Part shown: positions 16,293-23,871 of the stretch, piece by piece
Position numbering within the stretch: the first letter of the stretch is position 1
How the letters are laid out: the number at the start of each line of letters is the position of its first letter
DNA from: Candidatus Cloacimonetes bacterium 4572_55
Lineage (GTDB): Bacteria > 4572-55
NCBI GenBank assembly: GCA_002084765.1
Contig: NBMB01000024.1
Location: forward strand, 1 to 37,668
Direction of reading: 5' to 3'
DNA length: 37,668 nucleotides
Position numbers and translations under genes: made by a program
The notes under the pieces: model-generated
Database searches by the model: none
What the model was told of the DNA's origin: nothing
The model's input: the letters and a program-made list of their open reading frames with translations, nothing else

Positions 16293-17138
16293 TCAATTAT
16301 GACACATCAAGCAAGTCACATCAGAATAGGCGCTGCTATGGCAAACCTGGCATGCGTCGAAGTCGTACTGCGCAGACCGACCATGCTGATTTCCAGCTGT
16401 CCAGCTCGGATTTAGATGATTCATAGGCTTGACCATTTCCATTTGATGACATTGGATACAAAACGCATATTCTTGGTGGCACGTCAAGCAATTTTCTTTA
16501 TTAACTTTTGCGCGAATGCCATGCGTATGCTTATAGTTAAACGGATGCGCGTCGTGATCAATATTGTCGCCCTCGTGACAGGACTCGCAATAATAGCTTT
16601 GATGGCAATGGCTACACGCATCTGTGGAAAAGCTGATTCCCAAACCATGCGTTTGCTTCCAATTCAAGCCGTGATCCGCTGGTTTGAAAGAAAAATTGTC
16701 CTTATGACATGCGAGACAGCTCTTTTTCTCTTCCGAATAATCCGTCGGGGAGTGGCATGTTCCGCACGACTCCTTCTCTGGAAGGTGATATGGCATACCC
16801 GCGTATTCCTTCTCTTGAATACCGTCGTGGCATGTCAGGCAGTCGCCCTCTTCCGCGTGGGTTTTATGCGGAAAATCCACCCGATAATCGGCAATTTTTG
16901 GAAGTTGGCTGAGATCGTCCACATCGTCCTTTTCATGGCAGCCGTAACAGACTTCCATATCCGGGATAAGGTAATCCGCGCTTTTGTCGCTTGACATTAC
17001 GTCGTCGTGGCAATCTTCGCACCCTACCTCCTGCCCAACGTGAATCTTATGCGAAAATTTTGGACTTTCTTGATTTTCCGCATAGACCTGAAAGCCGACC
17101 AAGGTTGCTAGTATTACTATGGAAAAAATTTTCTTCAT
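16293..17138 (-). CDS. Periplasmic eleven-CXXCH cytochrome c
   Basis: ATG 17138 has GGAG upstream and a signal peptide (KKIFSIVILATLVGFQVYA); an in-frame TTG five codons earlier is less likely. The protein is 281 aa. Eleven CXXCH motifs occur in order: CEDCH, CYGCH, CLTCH, CGTCH, CLACH, CSHCH, CESCH, CLTCH, CIQCH, CQVCH, CLMCH. FSHKIHV and FPHKTHA are typical of class III/c7 heme-ligand patterns. The motifs are dense (one per 26 residues), which suits a wire-like soluble carrier. It probably bridges the inner-membrane quinol module and the outer-membrane barrel encoded directly upstream. ExtM-like by context. Confidence 0.9.
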   Translation of the reverse strand: MKKIFSIVILATLVGFQVYAENQESPKFSHKIHVGQEVGCEDCHDDVMSSDKSADYLIPDMEVCYGCHEKDDVDDLSQLPKIADYRVDFPHKTHAEEGDCLTCHDGIQEKEYAGMPYHLPEKESCGTCHSPTDYSEEKKSCLACHKDNFSFKPADHGLNWKQTHGLGISFSTDACSHCHQSYYCESCHEGDNIDHDAHPFNYKHTHGIRAKVNKENCLTCHQEYAFCIQCHQMEMVKPMNHLNPSWTAGNQHGRSAQYDFDACQVCHSSAYSDVTCLMCHN

Positions 17139-17167
17139 TCTCTCATTCTCCAAATCGGATTCCAGTC

Positions 17168-18460
17168 TTACCAGATGTAGTGAATATGATTCAAAAAGCG
17201 ATGATCATTCCGGTCGTCATCCCGATAATTCAACCAGTTGTTCAGGCATTGATACTCAGCGTCCATCCGAAAATGATCTGAGAATCGATAGCTCAGCCGC
17301 AACGCATTGCCCACTTGACGGTCATATTCCGTGTCAACCGTCTCTCCAGAGAAGTTGTAAAATTCCTCTAAGAAGCGATACCGGGAATAATTCACCGAAA
17401 GACCTAAGTCGAGTCGGGACATAATCTCCCGATTAACGGCAAGTGCTACGCCGATCTGGTTGCCAAAGTCGCCGGTCTCATAATCAAGCCCGACCGATCC
17501 GCTGCAGGATTCCAAAGAGGTCGATAGTGCCATGCCGTCGCCCTCTTCCGTATGGATCATCCGCGCTCCGATATTTGCGGTAAATCTTTCCGTCAGAAAA
17601 TAGCCACCGCTCAATCCGAATTGTTGATATTTCTCGAAATCGCCGAATGGCTTGTTCAGGTCTTCTCGATTAAAGTAGGAGCCGTCGTAAACTTGGGGAT
17701 ATTGCTGCTTATAGGTCAAAGAGAGCCGGAATTTCCGCGCGCATGAATAATTTGCTACGCTGTAAAGACGGTGCATCCGCTTGTTGAGCAGATCGTAGTG
17801 CGCCTGAACGTATAACCGCAGCGGTTTAATCGAGCGATTCTTGAAATTTGCGCCGACAATCCGCCATTGGGCTCCATCTGACTTCTCTTCTTCCCCGATC
17901 CTATCATTGGGACCATTTTTTTGCAGATAGACCGCTTCCAATTCGGAGTCGTAAACCCTTCTAAGCCGCATAGTCCCGCCGAACACAAGCGCGTCTTCGG
18001 ATTCATACAACTCGGGGCTATGGAAAAAATGCGTCTCCACGCCCCCATAAACTTGCAAGCTGATCTTTTTATTCGGACGAAACGTCATATTTCCGCCGTC
18101 GATACTGCCGAGAGTGAGTCCCGGATGAAGAAACTGGCGTCCGATAGCCACATCCAACCGATTATTGAGCAATCCCTTAGCGTCTAATGAAAGCCGAAAA
18201 ATATTGACTTTCTGCTCATCGTCCAGATAGTCGTCATGGCTTATATCATTCAAAGCGCGTCCAAAAAAATTGATGCGAATAAGACGACTATTTTCCGGAT
18301 AAATCGCAAAGCGAGCGGTCTGATACAGACGCGTATGAGACTCGCCGTCGTCATAGATATAGACCGAATTGGACACGCGCCCTTTTATCCCGACCTGTGC
18401 AAAAGCAGCCGCGGCGGTCATACAGATCAGCGTGAATACAAAAACGATTGTTTTTCTCAT
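17168..18460 (-). CDS. Outer-membrane beta-barrel protein, candidate porin of the electron conduit
   Basis: A protein of 430 aa. A signal peptide (1-21, ending AAAAFAQ) precedes alternating hydrophobic/polar strands throughout, rich in aromatic residues at strand ends (LRLYVQAHYDLL, FRLSLTYKQQYPQVY, GLSVNYSRYRF). The chain ends in HYIW, and a terminal aromatic residue is the usual signal for barrel assembly. There are no heme motifs. It lies between the rhodanese lipoprotein and the periplasmic multiheme cytochrome. In Geobacter the porin ExtI lies next to the rhodanese ExtH, and this arrangement is the same. Role inferred: sheath for an electron conduit or channel for an oxyanion substrate. 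Confidence 0.8.
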   Translation of the reverse strand: MRKTIVFVFTLICMTAAAAFAQVGIKGRVSNSVYIYDDGESHTRLYQTARFAIYPENSRLIRINFFGRALNDISHDDYLDDEQKVNIFRLSLDAKGLLNNRLDVAIGRQFLHPGLTLGSIDGGNMTFRPNKKISLQVYGGVETHFFHSPELYESEDALVFGGTMRLRRVYDSELEAVYLQKNGPNDRIGEEEKSDGAQWRIVGANFKNRSIKPLRLYVQAHYDLLNKRMHRLYSVANYSCARKFRLSLTYKQQYPQVYDGSYFNREDLNKPFGDFEKYQQFGLSGGYFLTERFTANIGARMIHTEEGDGMALSTSLESCSGSVGLDYETGDFGNQIGVALAVNREIMSRLDLGLSVNYSRYRFLEEFYNFSGETVDTEYDRQVGNALRLSYRFSDHFRMDAEYQCLNNWLNYRDDDRNDHRFLNHIHYIW

Positions 18461-18542
18461 TGTTCCACCTTGACAAATAAAATCTTAGACCAAGTAAAAA
18501 GATCGACGCCGCAATCGCAACGCCGACCCTTTGTTTTACAGA

Positions 18543-20507
18543 TTACTGACTCGCAGCGAGTCCACCGTCGGTCTGGATGATCCCGGAATAGTCGTTGCTC
18601 GGACCATGATAGCTGGGCCATCCCCGATCCACCATCTCTTGAAAAGCAAAGCCGTTGACGCCGTATGTCAGGCTTTTGGCGTCATACCCCAACAGCCGGA
18701 GATAAGACGTTACCTGCGCCGATGTTTGCCCTGTGTAGCAATAGACCACAATGGTTTTATCGGTCGGCAAATATTTCAAATTCGCGGCCTGGGTCAATTC
18801 GCAATCCGGTTTGGGCTGGATGCAATAAGCACCCGGAATATGCCCCGGATCCACGTAGCGATCCGTAGGCCAGAAGTTGGCGATAAAATAGTTATCGCTA
18901 TTGGTAAAAACCTCTTCTGCGGATACTGTCCAACTGGACGGGTCGAACTGACCGGATATAACGCTGGATAGCGCGCTGCCTCCAGTTGAGACTGTAGGGA
19001 ATGCATGCTCCTCGCTCAGAGCGTTCTCAGCGGTCTCCAGAGCGGTCACCCACTCGTCCACTGCGGTTTGCGTTTCCCATTTATCCGTCCCTGGAAGCGT
19101 GGAAGAGACTGCGCACATCCCAAATTTCAGATTCGTGGCTTCAATGCCAGAATAGGCGGGATCGTTCGCCAGCAGGTTCATCACCGAGGTGGCGTAGCTG
19201 GCGGTTTGACCGGTATAACAGATGTTGACGATCAACTGATCCTGCGGCAGTTCGCCGAATTTGCTCGGCAGATCGGCAAGCGTCCAGTTGACAGCACCGA
19301 CAATATGACCCGCGCTATAGTCGTCTGCGCTTCGCCAATCGATAAAGAACGGATCATTGGTATCGTCGCCATCGATCAATAGGTCAAAAATCGTCTCGAT
19401 GGTTGTATTGACGCCTGCTCCGCCGCTGGTCGTATAATTTGTAAAGTAATTGTCGCCCGCGTTTGCCAAAAGAGCAAATTCGTCAGTCGCGCCGCTTCCC
19501 TCCAGAATTCCGGAATAGTCGTTGCTCGGACCATGATAGCTGGGCCATCCCCGATCCACCATCTCCTGAAAGGCAAAGCCGTTCGCTCCGTAGAGCAGAC
19601 TTTTTGCGTCATACCCCAACAGGCGGAGATACGCTGTCACCTGCGCTGAGGTCTGCCCAGTGTAACAGTAGACAATGATTGTCTTGTCCGTCGGCAAATA
19701 TTTCAGATTTTCAGCCGCCTTCAGGTCGTTATTTGGCGTGAATTGATACGCGCCAGGCACATGTCCTGGGTCTAAATAGCGATCTTCCGGCCAATAGTTC
19801 AAAGTAAAATAGTTGCCGCTGTTTGTGAAAGCCTCTTCCGCGGAAATTGTCCAGTCAGCCGCGCTGAACTTTGAATTCATAATACCGGCGAGTTTGCTTT
19901 CGCCGGTCTCCATAGCCGGAAAAGAGTATTCTTGCGAGAGTGTCTGCGCGTCTGTCTCCAGGCTGGTTACCCATTCGTCAGCCGCCACTTGCGTCGCCCA
20001 TTTATCTGTATTGGGCAAGGTGGTCGATACTGCGCACATTCCGAACTTCAGATTCACGGCTTCGATACCGGAATAGTCGGAATCCTGCGCCAAAATATTC
20101 ATGACAGCAGTCGCATAGCTGGCATTTTGACCCGTATAACAGACATTGAGAATGAGCTTATCCTGGGGTAACTCATTGAACTTACTATTCAGATCGCCCA
20201 AACTCCAGTTGACTGCATCTCGAATATGACCGGCATCAAAATCCGTTGTAGAGCGCCAGTCAATGATAAAGGGATCATTGCTGCTGTCGTCGTCGGTCAG
20301 CCATTCGAACACCGTGTCAATAGTCACATTGACGCCCATTCCACCGGCAGTCGTATACTCTGTATAATACACATCGCCAGCGTCGGTCACAATTTTGAAC
20401 TCATCCACGACCGGATCGTCATCGTCGTCGCTACAACCAAAAAACAGGGGCATAGACAAAAAAAGTATTAAGACTAATAAACGTTTTCTCAACATTATAA
20501 AACCCAT
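18543..20507 (-). CDS. Lipoprotein with four rhodanese-like modules (ExtH-like)
   Basis: ATG 20507 has GGAGG five bases upstream. The protein is 654 aa. It starts with a lipoprotein signal (lipobox FFGC followed by an Asp run, SDDDDDP). The rest is an internal duplication with a period of 309 residues. Each half has two rhodanese-like modules. The first has DWRS...FDAGHI or YSAGHI and an active loop CYTGQNAS or CYTGQTAS. The second has DPGHVPGAY or DPGHIPGAY and CYTGQTSAQVT. All four active-site cysteines are kept. Rhodaneses bind and move sulfane sulfur or selenium. Between a multiheme lipoprotein and a barrel, it may process sulfur or selenium species at the cell surface. Confidence 0.87.
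   Translation of the reverse strand: MGFIMLRKRLLVLILFLSMPLFFGCSDDDDDPVVDEFKIVTDAGDVYYTEYTTAGGMGVNVTIDTVFEWLTDDDSSNDPFIIDWRSTTDFDAGHIRDAVNWSLGDLNSKFNELPQDKLILNVCYTGQNASYATAVMNILAQDSDYSGIEAVNLKFGMCAVSTTLPNTDKWATQVAADEWVTSLETDAQTLSQEYSFPAMETGESKLAGIMNSKFSAADWTISAEEAFTNSGNYFTLNYWPEDRYLDPGHVPGAYQFTPNNDLKAAENLKYLPTDKTIIVYCYTGQTSAQVTAYLRLLGYDAKSLLYGANGFAFQEMVDRGWPSYHGPSNDYSGILEGSGATDEFALLANAGDNYFTNYTTSGGAGVNTTIETIFDLLIDGDDTNDPFFIDWRSADDYSAGHIVGAVNWTLADLPSKFGELPQDQLIVNICYTGQTASYATSVMNLLANDPAYSGIEATNLKFGMCAVSSTLPGTDKWETQTAVDEWVTALETAENALSEEHAFPTVSTGGSALSSVISGQFDPSSWTVSAEEVFTNSDNYFIANFWPTDRYVDPGHIPGAYCIQPKPDCELTQAANLKYLPTDKTIVVYCYTGQTSAQVTSYLRLLGYDAKSLTYGVNGFAFQEMVDRGWPSYHGPSNDYSGIIQTDGGLAASQ
18584..20403. 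repeat. Direct duplication of 927 bp within the rhodanese gene
   Basis: The segments 18584-19476 and about 19511-20403 are related in register, 927 bases (309 codons) apart. The first 55 bases of the two (18584-18638 and 19511-19565) are identical while the remainder has drifted, which points to an old duplication with later gene conversion. Confidence 0.85.
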
Positions 20508-20565
20508 CAAAACCTCCGAAAAAAATTTAAGTATAATCCGTTTGAAATTCATTATCAAAAAACAT

Positions 20566-20586
20566 GAATCCGCAGATTTTGCAGAG
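20566..20586 (+). repeat. Degenerate copy of the ATCCGCAGATT intergenic repeat
   Basis: GAATCCGCAGATTTTGCAGAG carries the ATCCGCAGATT core seen at 8176-8196, 30091-30134 and 34333-34376. It lies next to two hairpins in the same intergenic gap. Confidence 0.4.
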
Positions 20587-20587
20587 A

Positions 20588-20634
20588 GGCTTTAGCCCTC
20601 TTGCGAAGGCTAAAGCCAGTTACTACAAGTAACT
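20588..20634. repeat. Two adjacent perfect hairpins inside the cytochrome operon
   Basis: GGCTTTAGCC (20588-20597) pairs with GGCTAAAGCC (20608-20617), ten base pairs with a ten-base loop. Directly next to it, AGTTACT (20618-20624) pairs with AGTAACT (20628-20634) around ACA. They lie between the multiheme lipoprotein stop and the rhodanese start. No T-run follows in the direction of transcription, so they look like RNA-stabilising or REP-like elements and not terminators. Confidence 0.7.
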
Positions 20635-20662
20635 ACTTATGTTTAGCGGATACAAAAAGTAC

Positions 20663-22054
20663 CTATTCCATTTCCATAAATACATCACGATTGGCTTCGA
20701 TCTCTCGATCTACATAATCGCTATCATTATAGAGTTGAACGTCGGACTCGCGTAAATAGTAATCGCTGCCGTGGCATTTGCTCCCGCATCCTTCGCCTTC
20801 TCCAACCGTTGTTTGCGCGGTCTCAAGCTGGATGTTATGCGGAGTTGCGTACTTCCAGGTCGGCTCGCTGGATTCGTAATTCGGCAGATCATCGACTCCC
20901 CACGCCTCGTACGTATCGGGCGCGATCGGGATGTGACGGACCAAAATATAGTCCGAGTCATACCGGTCGCTTTTCATATAATTCTTACCGATCTTTAAGG
21001 TCTCATAGGGAGAGCCAGTGATGCCTTCGCCGCCAACGTGACAACTATTACAGCTTTTATACGGCTGAGAATGACAAACCTGGCAAGACAACTTCGGCGC
21101 GTTGCCGGACCAATGCATGGTATGATAGTTATTCGCGCTTGCGTCGTCCTCGTGACACTCCTCGCAACGAGGAGCTTGCGCGTCGTCCGGGTCATACCGA
21201 TAATCCAGCTCTGTCCCGTCGCCGTGCATCTCATGCCCGTCATGGCAAAAATCGCATTTGGCCATAAGGCTGGAATAGAGATGTACATCGCCTTTGACCC
21301 GGTTCCCGTCAGCGTCGGTGTACTCATTCTCGTTATAATATTCCGCGCCGACTCGCGCGCCGTGACAAGCCACACAATTGTTCTTTGTCTCAGGTGCTCC
21401 CTTGAACAAATGACCGTCCAGAAAACCGCTCCCGACAGAAATGGGACGACCAATATGACATTGCCCGCACGTAGCGTGGCACTTCCCACACTCGTTATTG
21501 AATTCATGCAGAAGGGTCTCATCATCTCGTATGTCGTATCCTGCGCGTTGACGAAACCGCTCGAAATACCCTTCTTGCGTTTTGTGAAGATTCGAGTCAA
21601 AATTGACGAAGCGATTATAGACCGGATCGCTGCTGTGACATTCCAAGCAGTAGGTCTCCCACTCCTCGCTCGGAAACTGGACAATTCCTTGATGAGCCGA
21701 CTCTTTGTCCGAACCTCCCGGATTCCCGCCGTGGCATTTTTGACAAGAAAATTGACCGTGTGGATCTTTTTCAAAAAACTCGCTTGTAATATGAACCTTT
21801 TTCCAAGCCTCCAACGGAGGCACAGAGCCGCCTCACCCAGAGCCGCTGTCATCGCCGCTGGTACTGTCCTCTTCAGCTACCAACGCCAGTTGATCCGCGT
21901 CCGAGTGACAACTCACGCAACTTGTGCTTGACGGTGGATTTCCGCCCCCTCCATCGCCGGAGACCGGATATTCATATTTATCCGCACATCCGGCAATCAG
22001 AAATAAGGCGGTAAAAGCAACTAAGATAACCAAACGTTTCACTGTACCTACCAC
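20663..22054 (-). CDS. Multiheme c-type cytochrome lipoprotein with an in-frame UGA, candidate selenoprotein (ExtKL-like)
   Basis: Read through the UGA at 21833-21835 this is a single frame of 463 residues. The GTG at 22054 follows AGGAGG. The first 73 residues hold a lipoprotein signal (lipobox LIAGC), one heme motif CVSCH and a Gly/Ser/Asp linker (SGDDSGSG). After the UGA the same frame continues GGSVPPLEAWKKV and carries nine more CXXCH motifs (CQKCH, CLECH, CGKCH, CGQCH, CVACH, CDFCH, CEECH, CQVCH, CNSCH) and one CX3CH (CGSKCH). The part after the UGA has no signal peptide, yet hemes are attached only outside the cytoplasm, so it cannot work as a separate gene. Either UGA is read as selenocysteine (a hairpin follows at SECIS distance), or this is a nonsense mutation (GGA Gly to TGA) or a sequencing error. 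It is the first gene of the operon, probably surface-exposed. Confidence 0.75.
21802..21826 (-). promoter_or_regulatory. SECIS-like hairpin directly after the in-frame UGA
   Basis: In the mRNA, GCCUCC (21821-21816) pairs with GGAGGC (21812-21807) around the loop GUU. Below one U-U mismatch the stem extends by two G-U wobbles, a C-G and a U-A pair. Seventeen bases separate the UGA from the loop, and the first loop base is G. This fits the general bacterial SECIS pattern (short stem-loop, UGA-to-loop distance of about 16-37, G in the first two loop bases). A chance hairpin from Pro-Pro-Leu-Glu-Ala codons cannot be excluded. Confidence 0.45.
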
Positions 22055-22093
22055 ATCTCCTCCTTTCTTAAAATTGATGATAAATCCATCTAC

Positions 22094-22113
22094 CGGTCAA
22101 AACAATATGACCG
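22094..22113. promoter_or_regulatory. Inverted repeat upstream of the cytochrome operon, candidate operator
   Basis: CGGTCA (22094-22099) and TGACCG (22108-22113) are exact inverted copies with an eight-base spacer, 40 bases before the first gene of the operon. A dimeric regulator site of this shape is plausible. On the minus strand the inner TTGACC could also serve as a -35 element, with TTTTAA 17 bases on. Confidence 0.4.
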
Positions 22114-22440
22114 CTAAAACACAAAAAAAAGCCGTTTAAAAAAATTTATGAATGGAAGCCCGAATATAATTCGATCCTCTGCATGGGTCAAGGATTTTTT
22201 GTCGTTTATTAATTTTTTTTAATTGTAGATTTTTAATCTTGAAAGTCAAAATAACCATTTGGCAATATTTTTAGAAAATAAGTTTTATCAAATAAAATTT
22301 TTATTTTTATATAATTTCTCGCTGGGTTAATATTATTTACTAGCATTTTTCGCTTCACATTTCGTCAAATTTTCCAAATTTTGGGTGGCTCCATGTCGTC
22401 GCGCGGTGGCTAAAAATAAGTGAATAGTTATAGATTGATA

Positions 22441-22469
22441 TTGACATTGACAAAAATATCGTATATTTT
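22441..22469 (+). promoter_or_regulatory. Promoter of the receiver/dusB genes
   Basis: A consensus TTGACA (22441-22446), a 17-base spacer and TATTTT (22464-22469) precede the receiver gene by about 55 bases. An alternative -10, TATATT, overlaps it two bases earlier. Confidence 0.55.
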
Positions 22470-22523
22470 CAAATTGTCTCAAATGATAAAACAAATCCTT
22501 TTTGGCTCTCTTTGGAGATCTGG

Positions 22524-22898
22524 GTGAAAAAGAAAATACTGCTCGTTGACGATGACAAAAATATACGTGACCTCTATGAATTTTTATTGGAAAAAGCGGG
22601 CGAATTTATTATCCGACACGCCACAGATGGACACGAGGCATTTCGGATCTTTGACGAATTTCATCCGGACTTGATTCTTTTGGATGTGATGATGCCGAGA
22701 CTGGACGGTCTTCAAGTTTTGAAAAAATTACGCCAATCCAATCCAGACGTCATTATTGTCATCAACACAGCCCATGCCGACGTAAAAAAAAATATGATCA
22801 GTTGGACCGCGCACGCCATTATTGAAAAGACCATGCTCCCCGGCGAGGTTATCGCCACCATAAAACGGCTGCTGAGCGAGGCGGATGATCAAAAATAA
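22524..22898 (+). CDS. Stand-alone CheY-like receiver
   Basis: GTG 22524 is preferred, with GGAG (22514-22517) six bases before it; an in-frame TTG four codons upstream would overlap that site. The protein is 124 aa, only a receiver domain: acidic Asp9-11, phospho-acceptor Asp54 (ILLDVMMPRLDG), Thr82 and Lys102. The usual Lys-Pro is Lys-Thr here (IIEKTMLPGEV). It has no output domain, so it probably acts on a partner protein, either as a phospho-relay or in motility/chemotaxis. Its end overlaps the start of dusB by 14 bases. Confidence 0.85.
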   Translation: MKKKILLVDDDKNIRDLYEFLLEKAGEFIIRHATDGHEAFRIFDEFHPDLILLDVMMPRLDGLQVLKKLRQSNPDVIIVINTAHADVKKNMISWTAHAIIEKTMLPGEVIATIKRLLSEADDQK

Positions 22899-23871
22899 TG
22901 CACGCGCAGCCTTTAATATAAATTCCAAACTTATCCCATCCCGAACCGTGCTGGCTCCGATGGCGGGATTCAGTTCCTCCGCGTATCGATCTCTATGTAA
23001 GCGATTTCGAGTCGGGCTGCTGGTTACAGAACTGATCAGTTGCGACGGTCTGATTCGGGCAAATGAAAATACGACCCGACTTGCCCGCTTCCAAGAGTCG
23101 GAATGCCCCATCTCTATCCAGCTTTTTGGCAATAATCCAGTATCCGCCGCGCACGCGGCTCGAATTATCTCCAAACTAAAACCGAATTTTATCGACTTCA
23201 ATTTCGGCTGCCCTGCGCCTAAAGTGGTCAAAAAAGATTCGGGTGCCGCGCTTCTCCGCCACCCCTCTCTAATCAGGCGGATTATCCGCTCGATCAAGGA
23301 CGCGGTCGATATCCCGATAACGGCAAAAATCCGTAGCGGTTGGGACGCTGATTCCATCAACGCTGTGGAAGTCGCGCAGTTTCTGCAAGAGGCTGGTGCC
23401 TCGGCTGTGGCGATCCATGCGCGAACAAAATCACAACGATTTTCCGGAAAAGCGGATTGGGAACTGATCGCCCGCGTCGTAAAATCCATAGATATTCCCG
23501 TGATCGGCAACGGCGATATCTGCTCAGCGCAGGACGCTCTCAGGATGTTTGAGAGCACAGAATGCGCGGCTGTAATGGTCGGACGAGGCGCGATCGGACG
23601 GCCCTGGTTGTTTCGAGAGATAGATGAGATAATACGATACGGAGAGGTTTCAACGGCTCCCCCATCTTTCGAGGAAATAATTGATATATGCCTGCAGCAT
23701 CTTTCTTTGGAGATAGAGGTTAAGGGAGAGATCAAGGCGATTCGAGAGATGCGGAAATTCTACGGCGGTTATACAAAAGGCGGAAGAAATTCCGCAAAAT
23801 TGCGGAAATTATTGAATCAGGCTCAAACATTTCAAGAGGTTAAGCGGATTTTAACCGGCGGCATATCCTGA
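22885..23871 (+). CDS. dusB: tRNA-dihydrouridine synthase (DusB type)
   Basis: A protein of 328 aa. It reduces specific uridines in the D-loop of tRNA with FMN and NAD(P)H. The TIM-barrel motifs are clear: LAPMAGFSSSAYR at the start, LVTELISCDGL, QLFGNNP, then NFGCPAPKVVKKDSGAALL with the catalytic cysteine. IHARTKSQ, PVIGNGDICSAQDA and VMVGRGAIGRPW follow (FMN phosphate binding). The C-terminal helical domain is complete. The start ATG 22885 has GAGGCG upstream and overlaps the receiver gene. The 3' end overlaps nfo on the opposite strand by 21 bases. Dus subfamily is assigned by overall pattern only. Confidence 0.92.
   Translation: MIKNNARAAFNINSKLIPSRTVLAPMAGFSSSAYRSLCKRFRVGLLVTELISCDGLIRANENTTRLARFQESECPISIQLFGNNPVSAAHAARIISKLKPNFIDFNFGCPAPKVVKKDSGAALLRHPSLIRRIIRSIKDAVDIPITAKIRSGWDADSINAVEVAQFLQEAGASAVAIHARTKSQRFSGKADWELIARVVKSIDIPVIGNGDICSAQDALRMFESTECAAVMVGRGAIGRPWLFREIDEIIRYGEVSTAPPSFEEIIDICLQHLSLEIEVKGEIKAIREMRKFYGGYTKGGRNSAKLRKLLNQAQTFQEVKRILTGGIS

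Larger units (their letters stand above)
22055..22523. other. AT-rich divergent intergenic region
   Basis: A stretch of 469 bases between the cytochrome operon (minus) and the receiver/dusB genes (plus). It contains an inverted repeat at 22094-22113 close to the cytochrome start and a good promoter at 22441-22469 for the receiver gene. The middle (about 22140-22430) is very AT-rich with no frame of note. Confidence 0.6.

Noticed and set aside
21833-21835. UGA as a sense (Gly) codon through a variant genetic code
   Set aside because: TGA is used as the normal stop of several clear genes here, for example at 4650-4652, 8195-8197 and 128-130.
20995-21852. Second long minus-strand frame (285 codons) across the UGA of the multiheme gene
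   Set aside because: It lies in another frame of a gene with many CXXCH motifs, has no signal peptide and its residues show no family pattern. It also does not carry the cytochrome motifs, so it is not a frameshift continuation.
22728-23735. Long minus-strand frame of 335 codons opposite dusB
   Set aside because: It is the antisense of a clear DusB protein; composition (Arg, Ser, Ile rich) is that of a shadow frame.
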